The notes below the pieces were generated by a model. That model made no database searches. It had not been told where the DNA came from and saw only the letters and a program-made list of their open reading frames with translations. Positions 1 to 8,803 of a stretch of 50,688 bases of DNA are shown piece by piece. Origin of the DNA: Lentilactobacillus parafarraginis DSM 18390 = JCM 14109 (GTDB lineage Bacteria > Bacillota > Bacilli > Lactobacillales > Lactobacillaceae); NCBI RefSeq assembly GCF_001435895.1, contig NZ_AZFZ01000002.1, forward strand, positions 44,239-94,926, in the 5' to 3' direction. The position numbers were made by a program, and so were the translations under genes. Numbering within the stretch: the first letter of the stretch is position 1; every line of letters starts with the position of its first letter.

Positions 1-1
1 C

Positions 2-694
2 GCATCCCGGGTGTTTAACCATTCCGAATCATCAGGCTTTCGGTATTTAACCACGTTAAAGCAAAAGATCGAACTCATTTCCAAACTGCAGGCAGATATT
101 CTCTATGTGGTTGATTTCAACAAGCATTTTGCCAGTCTGCCCCCCAAAACGTTTATTAACCGATATGTCCTGGGATTGAACGCGAAGATTGTAGTTGCCG
201 GCTTCGACTACACTTTTGGCCAGGGGGGTACCACAACGATTGAGTCGATGGCCGCTCTGAGTGAAAATGAAGTTCAGACAATTACCGTTCACGAGCTGGA
301 CAGTGAAAAGACCAAGATCAGTTCCACCAGAATTCGGCATCTGATCAGTATCGGAAAGATTGCCGAGGCAAATCGCCTGTTGGGACACCAGTACGAAACA
401 ACCGGCAAACTGATCCACGCGCGAATCAACGGCCTTTCCATTGTTAATCCGTCCAGTCGATTGCAACAGCTGCCGCCAAGCGGTCAATATGCTTGTGAAG
501 TACGGGTTGCCAACCAGAAAGTGTCCATGGCCGTCCAAGTCGAGCAGCCCAGTAACGTCAAGCAGCCAGCCGTGATCTACATTGATCGCCATGCATTTAA
601 AAACTTGCCGCATATCAATTCACTACCGGTTTCGATCAAATGGCGGCACGAACCAGATTCGTTTGGACACCCATCGGCTGATCAGCTAAAATAA
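2..694 (+). CDS. RibF-like FAD synthetase family protein, 5' end outside the window
   Basis: The gene is cut by the window edge: the reading frame is open to the first bases, and an apparent GTG at 11 lies inside the coding region. The visible part matches the nucleotidyltransferase (FMN adenylyltransferase) half of bifunctional RibF: an equivalent of the VTFxxHP segment (VFNHSES), then YLTTLKQKIELISKL, VVAGFDYTFGQGG and KISSTRIRHLISIGKIAEANRLLG, all typical of this fold. The following roughly 90 residues lie where riboflavin kinase should be, but the GxPTAN-type ATP-binding motif is replaced by GLSIVNPSS. The protein probably makes FAD from FMN, or is a non-catalytic paralogue. It ends 38 bp before a LysR gene. 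The family call is firm; the activity is inferred. Confidence 0.8.
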   Translation, partial: ASRVFNHSESSGFRYLTTLKQKIELISKLQADILYVVDFNKHFASLPPKTFINRYVLGLNAKIVVAGFDYTFGQGGTTTIESMAALSENEVQTITVHELDSEKTKISSTRIRHLISIGKIAEANRLLGHQYETTGKLIHARINGLSIVNPSSRLQQLPPSGQYACEVRVANQKVSMAVQVEQPSNVKQPAVIYIDRHAFKNLPHINSLPVSIKWRHEPDSFGHPSADQLK

Positions 695-732
695 AACGTA
701 TCAATCAATTCAAAATAAGGGAGGCGGCACGA

Positions 733-1623
733 TTGAAATTACGAGACTTGGAATACTTTTGCTACCTGTACCAGGTCGGCACGTTCACCGGCGTCGCCAA
801 TCATTTTCACGTGGAACAACCCACGGTAACCCTTGCAATTAAACGCCTTGAGGCTTCTCTAAACGCGAAACTGGCCTTTCGGAACCGCTCTAAGGGTGTG
901 ATTCAGATCACGCCGGCGGGGGAAATTCTGTACCGCCACGCAACCAGCATGTTACGGGACGCGGAATTGGCCGGCCTAGAAATCAGTAAATACAATAGTA
1001 AGAAGATTCGATTTGGACTGCCGCCGATCATCGGCAGTCTCTATTTCCCATTGGTGATTGACCAAATTATTGAAGAGCATCTCCTGGATGATCTTGAAGT
1101 CGACGAAAATGGCTCCCAGCAACTCCTTTTGGACCTGCTGGGCGGTAAAATCGACATTGCGTTATTGGGCAGTCCAATGCCGATTCAAAACACCGCCATT
1201 CAAACGACCATGCTGACGAGTCGCGAATTCGTGGTAATTTCTTCAAAGGACCATTGGCTGGCCAATCAGGAACAAGTTGCCTTTTCCGACCTGCAAAACG
1301 AACGGTTCATTACCCTTAACGGCAAATTTATTCACGCCAACGTCTTGAAGGTCTATTCCCAACAGGCCCAGTTCAAACCACACATTGTTTTCGAAACCGA
1401 AAGTATTGCGACCATGAAACGGTTGGTCGAGAAGAATGCCAGGATTGGTTTACTGGTAAAGGATGCTGTGAGCCAAAATGATCAATTATCGCAAACCACC
1501 CTCGAAAACCCGCTCCCGGAACGCTTCAACATTTCAATCGCCACGCGCAAGGGCTATTTGGCCGATGACCACGAGCAACGATTCATCGATCAACTAACCA
1601 AACTACAGTCCCAAATTAACTAA
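733..1623 (+). CDS. LysR family transcriptional regulator
   Basis: This 296-residue protein has an N-terminal winged helix-turn-helix (about residues 1-60: LRDLEYFCYLYQVGTFTGVANHF, then PTVTLAIKRLE) and a substrate-binding-like effector domain. The start is TTG at 733, preceded by GGGAGG at 719-724. It resembles the MleR-type regulator encoded at 2714-3643: both have the GxPPII-xxxYFP segment at the start of the effector domain, so they are probably paralogues. It sits 20 bp upstream of a nickel/cobalt permease gene on the same strand and is likely co-transcribed with it. Its ligand is unknown; control of the adjacent permease is inferred from position only. Confidence 0.85.
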   Translation: MKLRDLEYFCYLYQVGTFTGVANHFHVEQPTVTLAIKRLEASLNAKLAFRNRSKGVIQITPAGEILYRHATSMLRDAELAGLEISKYNSKKIRFGLPPIIGSLYFPLVIDQIIEEHLLDDLEVDENGSQQLLLDLLGGKIDIALLGSPMPIQNTAIQTTMLTSREFVVISSKDHWLANQEQVAFSDLQNERFITLNGKFIHANVLKVYSQQAQFKPHIVFETESIATMKRLVEKNARIGLLVKDAVSQNDQLSQTTLENPLPERFNISIATRKGYLADDHEQRFIDQLTKLQSQIN

Positions 1624-1643
1624 CCAGAAGGAAGGATCCGCCA

Positions 1644-2660
1644 ATGGAGAAACTGACAGCCAACCACCGAACGCTGCTTCGTGATGGTTTTCAATATGGC
1701 AGTTACATTTTCGCTTTGTTTGCGATTGGCTGGTTACTGGTGATTCTCTACCTAAACCGCTATCCTTCTCTGCTCGCGATGGCTTTTCTGTCATTCACGT
1801 TTGGTTTACAGCACGCCTTCGACATTGATCACATCACCACAATTGATAACATTACCCGCAAACTGATTAATGACGGCAAAAATACCCACGGTGTCGGCTT
1901 CTTCTTTTCGCTTGGCCACTCATTAGTGGTGATTTTAATGGCAACGGTCACCATCTTTTTCGTGGGCTGGTCAAAACAGCGACTTCCGCATCTCCAACAA
2001 ATTGGCGCCACGTTTGGCCCGATCGTTTCCGGAACGGTCCTGATTCTACTGGGGACGTTCAACCTCATCATTCTGATTCAGACCGGGCGGGAATTTCGTC
2101 AGCTGCGCCATGGCAAAGAAAGCGCCCCGGCAGACCAAATGAGTTCGCGAACGCTGCGGGTTTTCCACTGGGCCCTTCACTTCATCGACCACAGTTGGCA
2201 AACCCTGATCGTCGGGTTTTTATTCGGCCTTGGGTTCGACACGGCCACCCAAATTTCGGTCCTGGCAACTTCAGCGGTCGCCACCAGTAACGGGGTGCCT
2301 TGGGTTGCCGTTTTGGCGTTTCCGTTACTGTTCACCGCCGGGATGTGCTTCATGGACACCTGTGACGGGCTGTTCATGAGCACCGCATACGGTTGGCTCT
2401 TCTCGTCACCATTTCAAAAGATTTACTATAACATCGTGTTGACCGGATTATCCGTAATCACCGCGTTCTTCGTTGGTGGCGTGGAGTTCATCCAAGCCTT
2501 TGGTCGCCAACTCAATTTTAATTCCGACCTGGTCCGGTGGTGCGCCGCCCTTAATTTTCAGGTGCTGGGAATTCTACTGGTGGTTTTGTTCGCCCTTACC
2601 TGGTCCGTCGCCGTGATCCTGTGGCGACACATTACAAACCGTTCAATTAATAAAAAATAA
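1644..2660 (+). CDS. NiCoT family nickel/cobalt permease (HoxN/NixA type)
   Basis: This 338-residue polytopic membrane protein has about eight hydrophobic segments. The NiCoT signature HxxxxDH is present as HAFDIDH in the second helix, followed by ITTIDN; further family motifs are LGHS and LGFDTATQ. Such proteins import Ni(II) or Co(II) at high affinity through the cytoplasmic membrane, driven by the membrane potential. The start is ATG at 1644 with GGAAGGA at 1631-1637. It follows the LysR gene by 20 bp and is closed by a terminator at 2671-2706. No nickel enzyme such as urease is visible in the window, so the metal and its user are unknown. Confidence 0.88.
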   Translation: MEKLTANHRTLLRDGFQYGSYIFALFAIGWLLVILYLNRYPSLLAMAFLSFTFGLQHAFDIDHITTIDNITRKLINDGKNTHGVGFFFSLGHSLVVILMATVTIFFVGWSKQRLPHLQQIGATFGPIVSGTVLILLGTFNLIILIQTGREFRQLRHGKESAPADQMSSRTLRVFHWALHFIDHSWQTLIVGFLFGLGFDTATQISVLATSAVATSNGVPWVAVLAFPLLFTAGMCFMDTCDGLFMSTAYGWLFSSPFQKIYYNIVLTGLSVITAFFVGGVEFIQAFGRQLNFNSDLVRWCAALNFQVLGILLVVLFALTWSVAVILWRHITNRSINKK

Positions 2661-2670
2661 TCATCCTTTT

Positions 2671-2706
2671 AGGGGCCCATGCAACTGCGTGGGACCCTCT
2701 TTTAAT
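2671..2706 (+). terminator. Intrinsic terminator after the nickel/cobalt permease
   Basis: The sequence has GGGGCCCATGCA pairing with TGCGTGGGACCCT and then a T-rich tail (CTTTTAAT). It lies 10 bp after the permease stop and just before the convergent mleR stop, so it may serve both directions. Confidence 0.75.
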
Positions 2707-2713
2707 TACCGAA

Positions 2714-3643
2714 TTAGGTTCTACCATGACTCGATTGATTTCCAATCCGCCCCGGCTTATGGTCGCGTTGAATAATCTCTCGCAGCTGATTCACAATTGG
2801 TTCCAGATGCTCACCAAATACCGTGTGGCGCCGGAATGCCAGGCCGATTTTGAAAGCCGGCAAATCGGTGTCCGCCAATCGAATCCGGGTCACCCGGGGA
2901 TCGGAAACCTCAATTGCGCTGGTAAGAAAGCCTAGTCCGACGCCATGGGCCACCATATTCAGAATGCTTTGTGCCGCGTTGGTTCGAAAGACCACCTTTG
3001 GCCGCACATGGCTGGCCGAAGCGAGTTGAGAAAAGACCCGATCATGAACGAAACTGTCTTTGAATAACACAAAAGGATAACTCTTCAACTCTTGAAATGA
3101 CACGCTGGTCCACTTAGCCAGCTCACTGGCCGTCGGCACCAGAATCGTAAACGGCTGCTGATCAATCTGGTAAACGTCAATGGTCGGATCGGTAATTTCT
3201 TCAATATAGCCTAAAAATGAGAGGTCCAGTTGGCCACTTTTCAAATCCTTCAAGGCCGCAATTGAACCCTCTTCAACCGTGTGAATCGCCATCAACACGT
3301 TGGCAGGGAGTTCCTCAGCAATTCGCGGAAAATAGTTGGTTTCGATAATTGGCGGCATCCCCACCACCAATTGATGATTCTGGCTGTTTTGAATATCGAT
3401 TTTAGCCAGTTGATAATGGTCAGCAATTTCGCGCGCGTGAGCTAACAGCTGTTCACCCGTTCGGGTCAGGGCAATCGCTTGGTGGGGATTCCCGCGAACC
3501 ACCAGCTGGGTGCCAAATTCATTTTCTAACCGTTTCAAAGCAGCCGAAATAGTGGGTTGACTGACATGGTAGTATTTGGCAACGTCGGAAAAGTTTTTGG
3601 TTTCCGATAACAAAATATAATATTGAATGTCTTTAATATTCAT
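2714..3643 (-). CDS. mleR: LysR family regulator of malolactic fermentation (MleR type)
   Basis: This LysR regulator of about 309 residues has an N-terminal wHTH (IKDIQYYILLSETKNFSDVAKYYHVSQPTISAALKRLE) and an effector domain beginning VVGMPPIIETNYFP. I place the start at ATG 3643 because GGGAG lies just upstream in the correct orientation; an upstream extension in frame has no ribosome binding site. It is divergent from the malolactic enzyme gene with 128 bp between the starts, the classic mleR-mle arrangement, where MleR activates the enzyme gene in response to L-malate. A T-N11-A inverted repeat at 3683-3697 is the likely binding site. The MleR name rests on neighbourhood and family resemblance. 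Confidence 0.85.
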   Translation of the reverse strand: MNIKDIQYYILLSETKNFSDVAKYYHVSQPTISAALKRLENEFGTQLVVRGNPHQAIALTRTGEQLLAHAREIADHYQLAKIDIQNSQNHQLVVGMPPIIETNYFPRIAEELPANVLMAIHTVEEGSIAALKDLKSGQLDLSFLGYIEEITDPTIDVYQIDQQPFTILVPTASELAKWTSVSFQELKSYPFVLFKDSFVHDRVFSQLASASHVRPKVVFRTNAAQSILNMVAHGVGLGFLTSAIEVSDPRVTRIRLADTDLPAFKIGLAFRRHTVFGEHLEPIVNQLREIIQRDHKPGRIGNQSSHGRT

Positions 3644-3682
3644 TAAAAGTCTCCCGATAGTAATGGATTGTGTAAATCTACT

Positions 3683-3697
3683 ATTATTAATCATAAT
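3683..3697. promoter_or_regulatory. Candidate LysR (MleR) box
   Basis: ATTAT and ATAAT are inverted around TAATC, giving a T-N11-A motif as recognised by LysR regulators. It lies between the divergent mleR and malolactic enzyme starts. A possible -10 TATACT for the enzyme gene follows at 3715-3720 with no good -35, as expected of an activator-dependent promoter. Confidence 0.5.
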
Positions 3698-3771
3698 CGA
3701 ATGCCAAGTGTTTGACTATACTAAAATTTCTGGAATACACTAACGGTAACAATTACAAAGGGAGTCTTAAT

Positions 3772-5394
3772 ATGTCACCAAACGAAATTTTAAACGATCC
3801 GTTTAAGAACAAGGGCACGGCATTCACCACGGCCGAGCGTCAGTCTCTAGGATTGGTGGGCATGCTGCCACCAAAGGTTCAGTCACTGTCCGAGCAGGCT
3901 GAACAGGTCTATGCCCAGTACCAGTCAAAATCCGGAATGCTGGAAAAGCGCTTATTTCTCATGCAAATCTTCAACGAAAACCGGGTTCTTTTTTACCAGG
4001 TATTCAGTCAGCACGTGGCTGAATTCATGCCAATCGTGTATGACCCGACGATTGCGACAACCGTTGAAAACTACAGTAAGCTTTATGTGCAGCCACAAAA
4101 CGCCGCCTTTCTTTCAATCGATGACCCGGACGCCATTCAGGCCAGCCTGAAAAATGCTGCCGGTGATCGCAACATCCGTTTGGTTGTTGTGACCGATGGT
4201 GAAGGAATTTTGGGGATTGGCGACTGGGGAACCCAGGGCGTCGACATTGCCGTTGGAAAACTGATGGTCTACACTGCCGCTGCCGGAATTGATCCCAGCC
4301 AAGTATTGCCGGTCGTTTTAGACGTTGGCACCAATAATCAGGAATTGTTACACGATCCCATGTACCTTGGTAATCAGCATCCCCGAATTCAGGGCAGCCA
4401 ATACTACCAATTTGTGAATCAATTTGTCAAAGCCGTTGAGAACCTCTTTCCGCACGTTTATCTGCATTTTGAAGACTTTGGTCGAAACAACGCCGCGGCA
4501 ATTCTCAACCGTTATAAATCCAACAACTTAGTTTTCAACGATGACATTCAGGGAACCGGCATTATCGTCCTTGCCGGAATCTTGGGAGCGCTCAACATTT
4601 CCAAGCAGAAATTAACTGACCAGCGCTACCTGTGCTTTGGCGCCGGAACGGCCGGTGCCGGAATCACCCAACGAATCTTTGAAGAAATGGTGAACGCGGG
4701 GTTATCACCAAAAGAAGCTCGCGAACACTTCTACATGGTCGACAAGCAGGGCCTGTTATTTGACGATACCCCCAATCTCACCCCAGAACAGAAACCATTT
4801 GCGCGTTCGCGAACCGAGTTTGCGAACGCTGAAGACCTGACTGACCTGCTCAGCGTCGTAAAAGCAGTTCACCCAACCATCATGGTGGGAACCTCGACGC
4901 AAGCCGGGGCGTTCAGTGAAGCGGTCGTCAAGGAAATGGCTGCCCACACGGAACGGCCAATTATCTTCCCAATCTCCAATCCAACCAAACTGATCGAAGC
5001 CCACGCCGCCGACCTCATTAAATGGACGAACGGTAAAGCGCTGATTGCAACTGGCGTGCCATCTAATAACGTTGACTATAATGGCACAACTTACGAAATT
5101 GGCCAGGCCAACAACGCCTTAATTTATCCCGGTCTCGGTTTGGGCGCGATTGCCAGCACTGCCAAGGTGTTAAACGATAAGATGATTTCAGCTGCTGCCC
5201 ACTCCCTTGGCGGGATCGTTGATGCCGCTAAACCTGGTGCCGCAGTTCTACCGCCAGTCACAAAGTTATATGACTTCTCGGAAACCGTTGCCGAAGCTGT
5301 GGCAAAGAGCGCGGTTGATCAGAAATTAAATCAACAGCCAATTGAATCGGTGGTTGACGCAATTAGGGCTGCAAAGTGGAAACCAGAATATTAA
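3772..5394 (+). CDS. mleS: Malolactic enzyme
   Basis: This 540-residue enzyme matches the usual length (about 541) of malolactic enzymes. They convert L-malate directly to L-lactate and CO2 using bound NAD+ and Mn2+ in the cytoplasm, which deacidifies the medium and generates proton-motive force together with malate/lactate exchange. Malic-enzyme family motifs are present: the [16 protein letters not shown] segment, [10 protein letters not shown] followed by [11 protein letters not shown] (metal and substrate site), the GAGTAGAGI dinucleotide-binding loop, and FPISNPT near the C terminus. The start is ATG 3772 with AAAGGGAG upstream at 3758-3764; an in-frame start 60 bp earlier has no Shine-Dalgarno. 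No malate permease gene follows, unlike many mle operons. A terminator stands at 5500-5540. The symbol mleA is also used. Confidence 0.93.
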   Translation: MSPNEILNDPFKNKGTAFTTAERQSLGLVGMLPPKVQSLSEQAEQVYAQYQSKSGMLEKRLFLMQIFNENRVLFYQVFSQHVAEFMPIVYDPTIATTVENYSKLYVQPQNAAFLSIDDPDAIQASLKNAAGDRNIRLVVVTDGEGILGIGDWGTQGVDIAVGKLMVYTAAAGIDPSQVLPVVLDVGTNNQELLHDPMYLGNQHPRIQGSQYYQFVNQFVKAVENLFPHVYLHFEDFGRNNAAAILNRYKSNNLVFNDDIQGTGIIVLAGILGALNISKQKLTDQRYLCFGAGTAGAGITQRIFEEMVNAGLSPKEAREHFYMVDKQGLLFDDTPNLTPEQKPFARSRTEFANAEDLTDLLSVVKAVHPTIMVGTSTQAGAFSEAVVKEMAAHTERPIIFPISNPTKLIEAHAADLIKWTNGKALIATGVPSNNVDYNGTTYEIGQANNALIYPGLGLGAIASTAKVLNDKMISAAAHSLGGIVDAAKPGAAVLPPVTKLYDFSETVAEAVAKSAVDQKLNQQPIESVVDAIRAAKWKPEY

Positions 5395-5499
5395 AATCAC
5401 AAACCAAGTTGCTATCTTTAGTGTCTCGCCATTGAGGATAACGCAAACTTTCTTTTGCAATTAGTTAAATGGCTACCGACTGCCGGTACCCTTCAATAC

Positions 5500-5540
5500 A
5501 TCGGCCGACCTTCCCCAGACGGATAATCGGCCGATTTTTG
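5500..5540 (+). terminator. Intrinsic terminator downstream of the malolactic enzyme
   Basis: ATCGGCCGA at 5500-5508 pairs with TCGGCCGAT at 5527-5535, followed by TTTTG TTT. The rest of the 293-bp gap (5395-5687) holds no gene I can support. Confidence 0.8.
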
Positions 5541-5687
5541 TTTATGATGAACCAAGAGTGCCTGGACCCACTCTGACTGCAGAATTTTTTCATCGCCACT
5601 CTAATTTTCCGGCTTGTCTTTGCTGCCCACACCACTTAAACTTAGGTTAATCAATGCTTTGTTCACCGTACTTAAAGGAGCCTCACC

Positions 5688-6134
5688 ATGATCATTCACA
5701 CCACCGGCATTTCCGGGAATCAATTGCGCACCATTACCAACATTTGGCTCGAAGCGAATCTTGACGCCCACTGGTTCATTGATCCGGAGTATTGGCGTAA
5801 TTACTCCCCGGAAGTCCAAAAAGCCATTGCCGATGCCGAACTATTTATTTTTGAAGATTGCGGTGAGATTAAGGGATTCCTCGGGTTGGATGGTCAGTAT
5901 ATTGCCGGCTTATTTGTCAATAAGCCCTTCCGGCACCAAGGAATCGGGCGCCAGCTGTTAGGTGCAGCCAAACGCACGTATCCCGAACTCACCCTTTCAG
6001 TGTACGAAAAGAATCCAATCGCTCACCAGTTCTATCTTGACGAGGGGTTTCGCGAAACTGACCGAGTTTTAGACAACGTCACCGGTGAAATGGCCATTGA
6101 AATGGCTTGGCAAAAATCTCATAACGAGGACTGA
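5688..6134 (+). CDS. GNAT family N-acetyltransferase
   Basis: This 148-residue single-domain protein has the acetyl-CoA binding motif A as VNKPFRHQGIGRQLL (RxxGxG, near residue 88-94) after a beta strand (YIAGLFV), and motif B as NPIAHQFYLDEGFRE, the typical helix and strand of GNAT enzymes. It should transfer an acetyl group from acetyl-CoA to an amine; the substrate cannot be told. The start is ATG 5688 with AAAGGAG nine bases upstream. It ends 7 bp before the membrane-anchored EEP gene, suggesting a two-gene operon closed by the terminator at 7254-7290. Confidence 0.88.
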   Translation: MIIHTTGISGNQLRTITNIWLEANLDAHWFIDPEYWRNYSPEVQKAIADAELFIFEDCGEIKGFLGLDGQYIAGLFVNKPFRHQGIGRQLLGAAKRTYPELTLSVYEKNPIAHQFYLDEGFRETDRVLDNVTGEMAIEMAWQKSHNED

Positions 6135-6141
6135 TCTTTCC

Positions 6142-7209
6142 ATGAAGACATTTTTTAAATTCATCCTGTCACTAATCTCTGGGTTGGCAATTATTGCTGG
6201 CGGCTACATCGCCTACCTGTATCTCAGTTACCACCGCCAACCGGACAATCTAAAGCTAACCGTTCAAAACCACGCCTCACAGGTGTTGAAAACCAACACC
6301 CCCTACAAAGCGATGACCTTTAACATTGGCTATGCCGCCTACCCAGAAAACTACTCGTTTTTCATGGACGGCGGTAAGTATTCCCGGGCTTTCAGTAAAA
6401 TCAGCGTAGTTAATGATCTTGCTGGAATTTCGAAGGCGGTTAAAGAAGAGGACCCGACCATCGCATTATTCCAAGAGGTTGATACTGATGGGGACCGCTC
6501 ATATCACGTCAACGAAGTTCAATGGCTGCGTAAGCAGTTCAACGATTATTCCAACGTTTACGCCCAAAATTACGATTCGGCCTACTTGTTCTACCCGTTT
6601 AACCGGCCAATCGGCAAAGCCAAGTCCGGATTAGTGACCTTTGCCAAGAGCAAAATCAACAATAGCACCCGCTATTCATTGCCAATCGACACGGATTTTA
6701 ACAAATTCATGGACCTTGATCGCGCCATTTCAGTGACTCACCTGCCAGTGGCGGGGGGTAAAAACCTCACCGTGATCAACCTGCATTTATCAGCGTTCAC
6801 CAAGAATGCAAAGGTTCGAAAGGCCCAGTTGAAAAAGTTATTCTCAAAGATGGCCACGGAACGTCAGGCCGGTAACTACGTCATGGTTGCGGGCGACTAT
6901 AACCACGACATTTTGGGAAACAGCCCCGAAGTGTTTCACACGACACATAAACGAATGAACTGGACCCATCCCTTTCCAGTCAATCAATTACCTACCGGCT
7001 TCCGGATGGCCAAAGAAGGCTTAGCAACAGCTCGAATCCCGTCAGTGCGGGCAAACGGCACCCCCTATCATCCCGGAAAAACTTATACGTCACTGATCGA
7101 TGGGTTTCTAGTGTCGGACAACATTGCTATTAAACACGTGCGGGTGAAGTCACTCGGGTTCCAAAACTCCGATCACAATCCAGAAATTTTGACGTTTGAA
7201 TTGAATTAA
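6142..7209 (+). CDS. Membrane-anchored endonuclease/exonuclease/phosphatase (EEP) family protein
   Basis: The 355-residue protein has one N-terminal membrane segment (about residues 7-29, LSLISGLAIIAGGYIAYLYL) and then an EEP (DNase I-like) domain expected on the outer face. Family motifs are in order: FNIGYAA, FQEVD (metal-binding Glu), INLHLSAF, VAGDYNHD (Asp/Asn pair) and SDHNP at the C terminus, so the catalytic residues look intact. It may be a phosphodiesterase or phosphatase acting on nucleic acid or phospholipid outside the cell; the substrate is not known. The start ATG 6142 is chosen for its GAGGA at 6126-6130. It follows the GNAT gene by 7 bp. Confidence 0.85.
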   Translation: MKTFFKFILSLISGLAIIAGGYIAYLYLSYHRQPDNLKLTVQNHASQVLKTNTPYKAMTFNIGYAAYPENYSFFMDGGKYSRAFSKISVVNDLAGISKAVKEEDPTIALFQEVDTDGDRSYHVNEVQWLRKQFNDYSNVYAQNYDSAYLFYPFNRPIGKAKSGLVTFAKSKINNSTRYSLPIDTDFNKFMDLDRAISVTHLPVAGGKNLTVINLHLSAFTKNAKVRKAQLKKLFSKMATERQAGNYVMVAGDYNHDILGNSPEVFHTTHKRMNWTHPFPVNQLPTGFRMAKEGLATARIPSVRANGTPYHPGKTYTSLIDGFLVSDNIAIKHVRVKSLGFQNSDHNPEILTFELN

Positions 7210-7253
7210 TCCTGAGAATCCATCAACTTTTGACTCATGGATTTCCTGCAGCT

Positions 7254-7290
7254 AAGCGATCGTTCCCAACTTGGGATTGGTCGCTTTTTT
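7254..7290 (+). terminator. Intrinsic terminator after the EEP gene
   Basis: AAGCGA at 7254-7259 pairs with TCGCTT at 7281-7286, with GTTCCCAA/TTGGGAT extending the stem, and six T end it. Confidence 0.85.
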
Positions 7291-7370
7291 AACGTTCATG
7301 AAATCGATCACCCAATCATCACCAATTTATAGGAGCCGTTCAGCTCAAATATGACCCCATCCGTAATATA

Positions 7371-7401
7371 CAGTTAACTATTTTTCAAGTTTAGTTAACT
7401 G
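7371..7401. promoter_or_regulatory. Paired AGTTAACT palindromes upstream of the glycosyltransferase pair
   Basis: CAGTTAACTA (7371-7380) and TAGTTAACTG (7392-7401) form a perfect 10-bp inverted repeat with an 11-bp spacer; each arm also contains the palindrome AGTTAACT. The centres are 21 bp apart, two helical turns, which suits a dimeric or tetrameric regulator. It lies about 95 bp before the GT2 start in a 206-bp AT-rich gap. The cognate regulator is unknown. Confidence 0.45.
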
Positions 7402-7496
7402 TTTTGCTATTAAGTTATTCTATGTTAGTCTTATATCGGCACATGTTTGCGATGCGCCCTTCACATTAAACGAATGATCGATCGGAGTGATTATTT

Positions 7497-8786
7497 TTGG
7501 CGAGCTTACTAGTCATCTGGGGATTTCTTCTGATCTCCCTAGTCAGTACCAGCGGATTTGGCATTTGGAACGTATTCGCAATTTTCCGAAGAAAAAATTA
7601 TCAAGCGGCATACAAACCAAATATTCAGCGCCACTTCAACCATATGTATATTTTGATCCCGGCGTTAAATGAGGCTGGCCAGATTGTTAATACCATTAAC
7701 TTAATGCACCGCGTTGTCCACCATCTCCCAATTACCACTTCACTCGTCATCATTAACGACGGGTCAGACGATGGTACCGGGGAAAAGTTGAAACAATTTT
7801 CCGGCGACCCCTTCATTCACGTGATTACCCGTGAACTTCCCAATGCGCGTCAAGGAAAGGGGCTGGCTCTCAATGCCGGCCTGCGGTGGATTGAAAGTCA
7901 GTCGCATCATCCAAAAAACACCATTGTCGGCGTCATTGATAGCGATGCTAAGCCAACCCGCCAAGTCATGGAGCGAATCTGTCAGGCCTTCATTCACTCA
8001 AACTATGATTTAATCCAAACCGCCATCGCCATTAACAACGTCACCAACTTTCTCACCCTCATGCAGGCGTTCGAATTTGACTATCCCAACTTACTGCAGC
8101 AGGTCATTCGAACGGAATGGGGCAGCGCGATTGCCTCCGGAAACGGCCAGTTTATGACGCTTCAGATGGCTGCCGACGTCAAATGGCACAACGCCTTGCT
8201 CGACGACTTGGAGTTCAGCATTAACGGCCTTCTCAAGGGTTACCGCGGCGGTTTTTTAGCGGACACGTTCATGCCCCAGGAAGGGGTTCTCACTTACCGG
8301 CCACTCGTAAAGCAGCGCGTCCGGTGGTGCCAGGGCGGTATGCAGTGTTTGTTTAAATATGGGAAGACCCTCTTCTTTTCCAAACGGATCCCATCTAAAC
8401 TCAAAACTGAGATTCTGATTTTCATGGGGCTCCCATTTCTATCAATCATCTTTTCAATCAGCTCAATCATCTCATTTGGCGTTTTGATCGCCCACCTATT
8501 TATTTGGCCGGCCTCATCTATCCTCATCGGCACCACGATTTTTTTGATCAGCACGTTCATCACGGCGGCAATGATTGCCATGACTGATCACTCACTTCAT
8601 CATACAAAGTGCCTGTTTAGCGTCAAACAGGCTGGCCTCATGACCGTCGGTAATTTGATATATATTTGGCAGCTGGTGCCGGTTGCCTACATCGCCCTCA
8701 TACACTTGATGACCAATCAAACGACTTGGGCAAAGACGGCCCACGCAATGCAAAGTGAACAACGCCCAAATAACTCCCAAAGCTAA
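7497..8786 (+). CDS. Processive family 2 glycosyltransferase, membrane protein
   Basis: The 429-residue protein has an N-terminal membrane segment, a cytosolic GT-A domain and three to four C-terminal membrane helices (about 300-420). GT2 catalytic motifs are visible: VIINDGSDDGT (UDP-sugar binding), DSDA (DxD), GNGQFM, LDDLEF (the ED-type base) and QRVRWCQGG (QxxRW of processive synthases). The closest general type is the hyaluronan/poly-N-acetylglucosamine synthase group, so it probably polymerises or transfers sugar at the membrane. The start is TTG 7497 with CGGAG at 7483-7487. The next gene, a GT-C-like protein, begins 17 bp after its stop. Substrate and product are unknown. Confidence 0.88.
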   Translation: MASLLVIWGFLLISLVSTSGFGIWNVFAIFRRKNYQAAYKPNIQRHFNHMYILIPALNEAGQIVNTINLMHRVVHHLPITTSLVIINDGSDDGTGEKLKQFSGDPFIHVITRELPNARQGKGLALNAGLRWIESQSHHPKNTIVGVIDSDAKPTRQVMERICQAFIHSNYDLIQTAIAINNVTNFLTLMQAFEFDYPNLLQQVIRTEWGSAIASGNGQFMTLQMAADVKWHNALLDDLEFSINGLLKGYRGGFLADTFMPQEGVLTYRPLVKQRVRWCQGGMQCLFKYGKTLFFSKRIPSKLKTEILIFMGLPFLSIIFSISSIISFGVLIAHLFIWPASSILIGTTIFLISTFITAAMIAMTDHSLHHTKCLFSVKQAGLMTVGNLIYIWQLVPVAYIALIHLMTNQTTWAKTAHAMQSEQRPNNSQS

Positions 8787-8803
8787 GAAAGCTGGTCCCC
8801 CAA

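Noticed and set aside
56-613. 185-residue minus-strand ORF opposite the RibF-like gene
   Set aside because: It is the antisense shadow of a gene with recognised motifs; no domain is visible in it.
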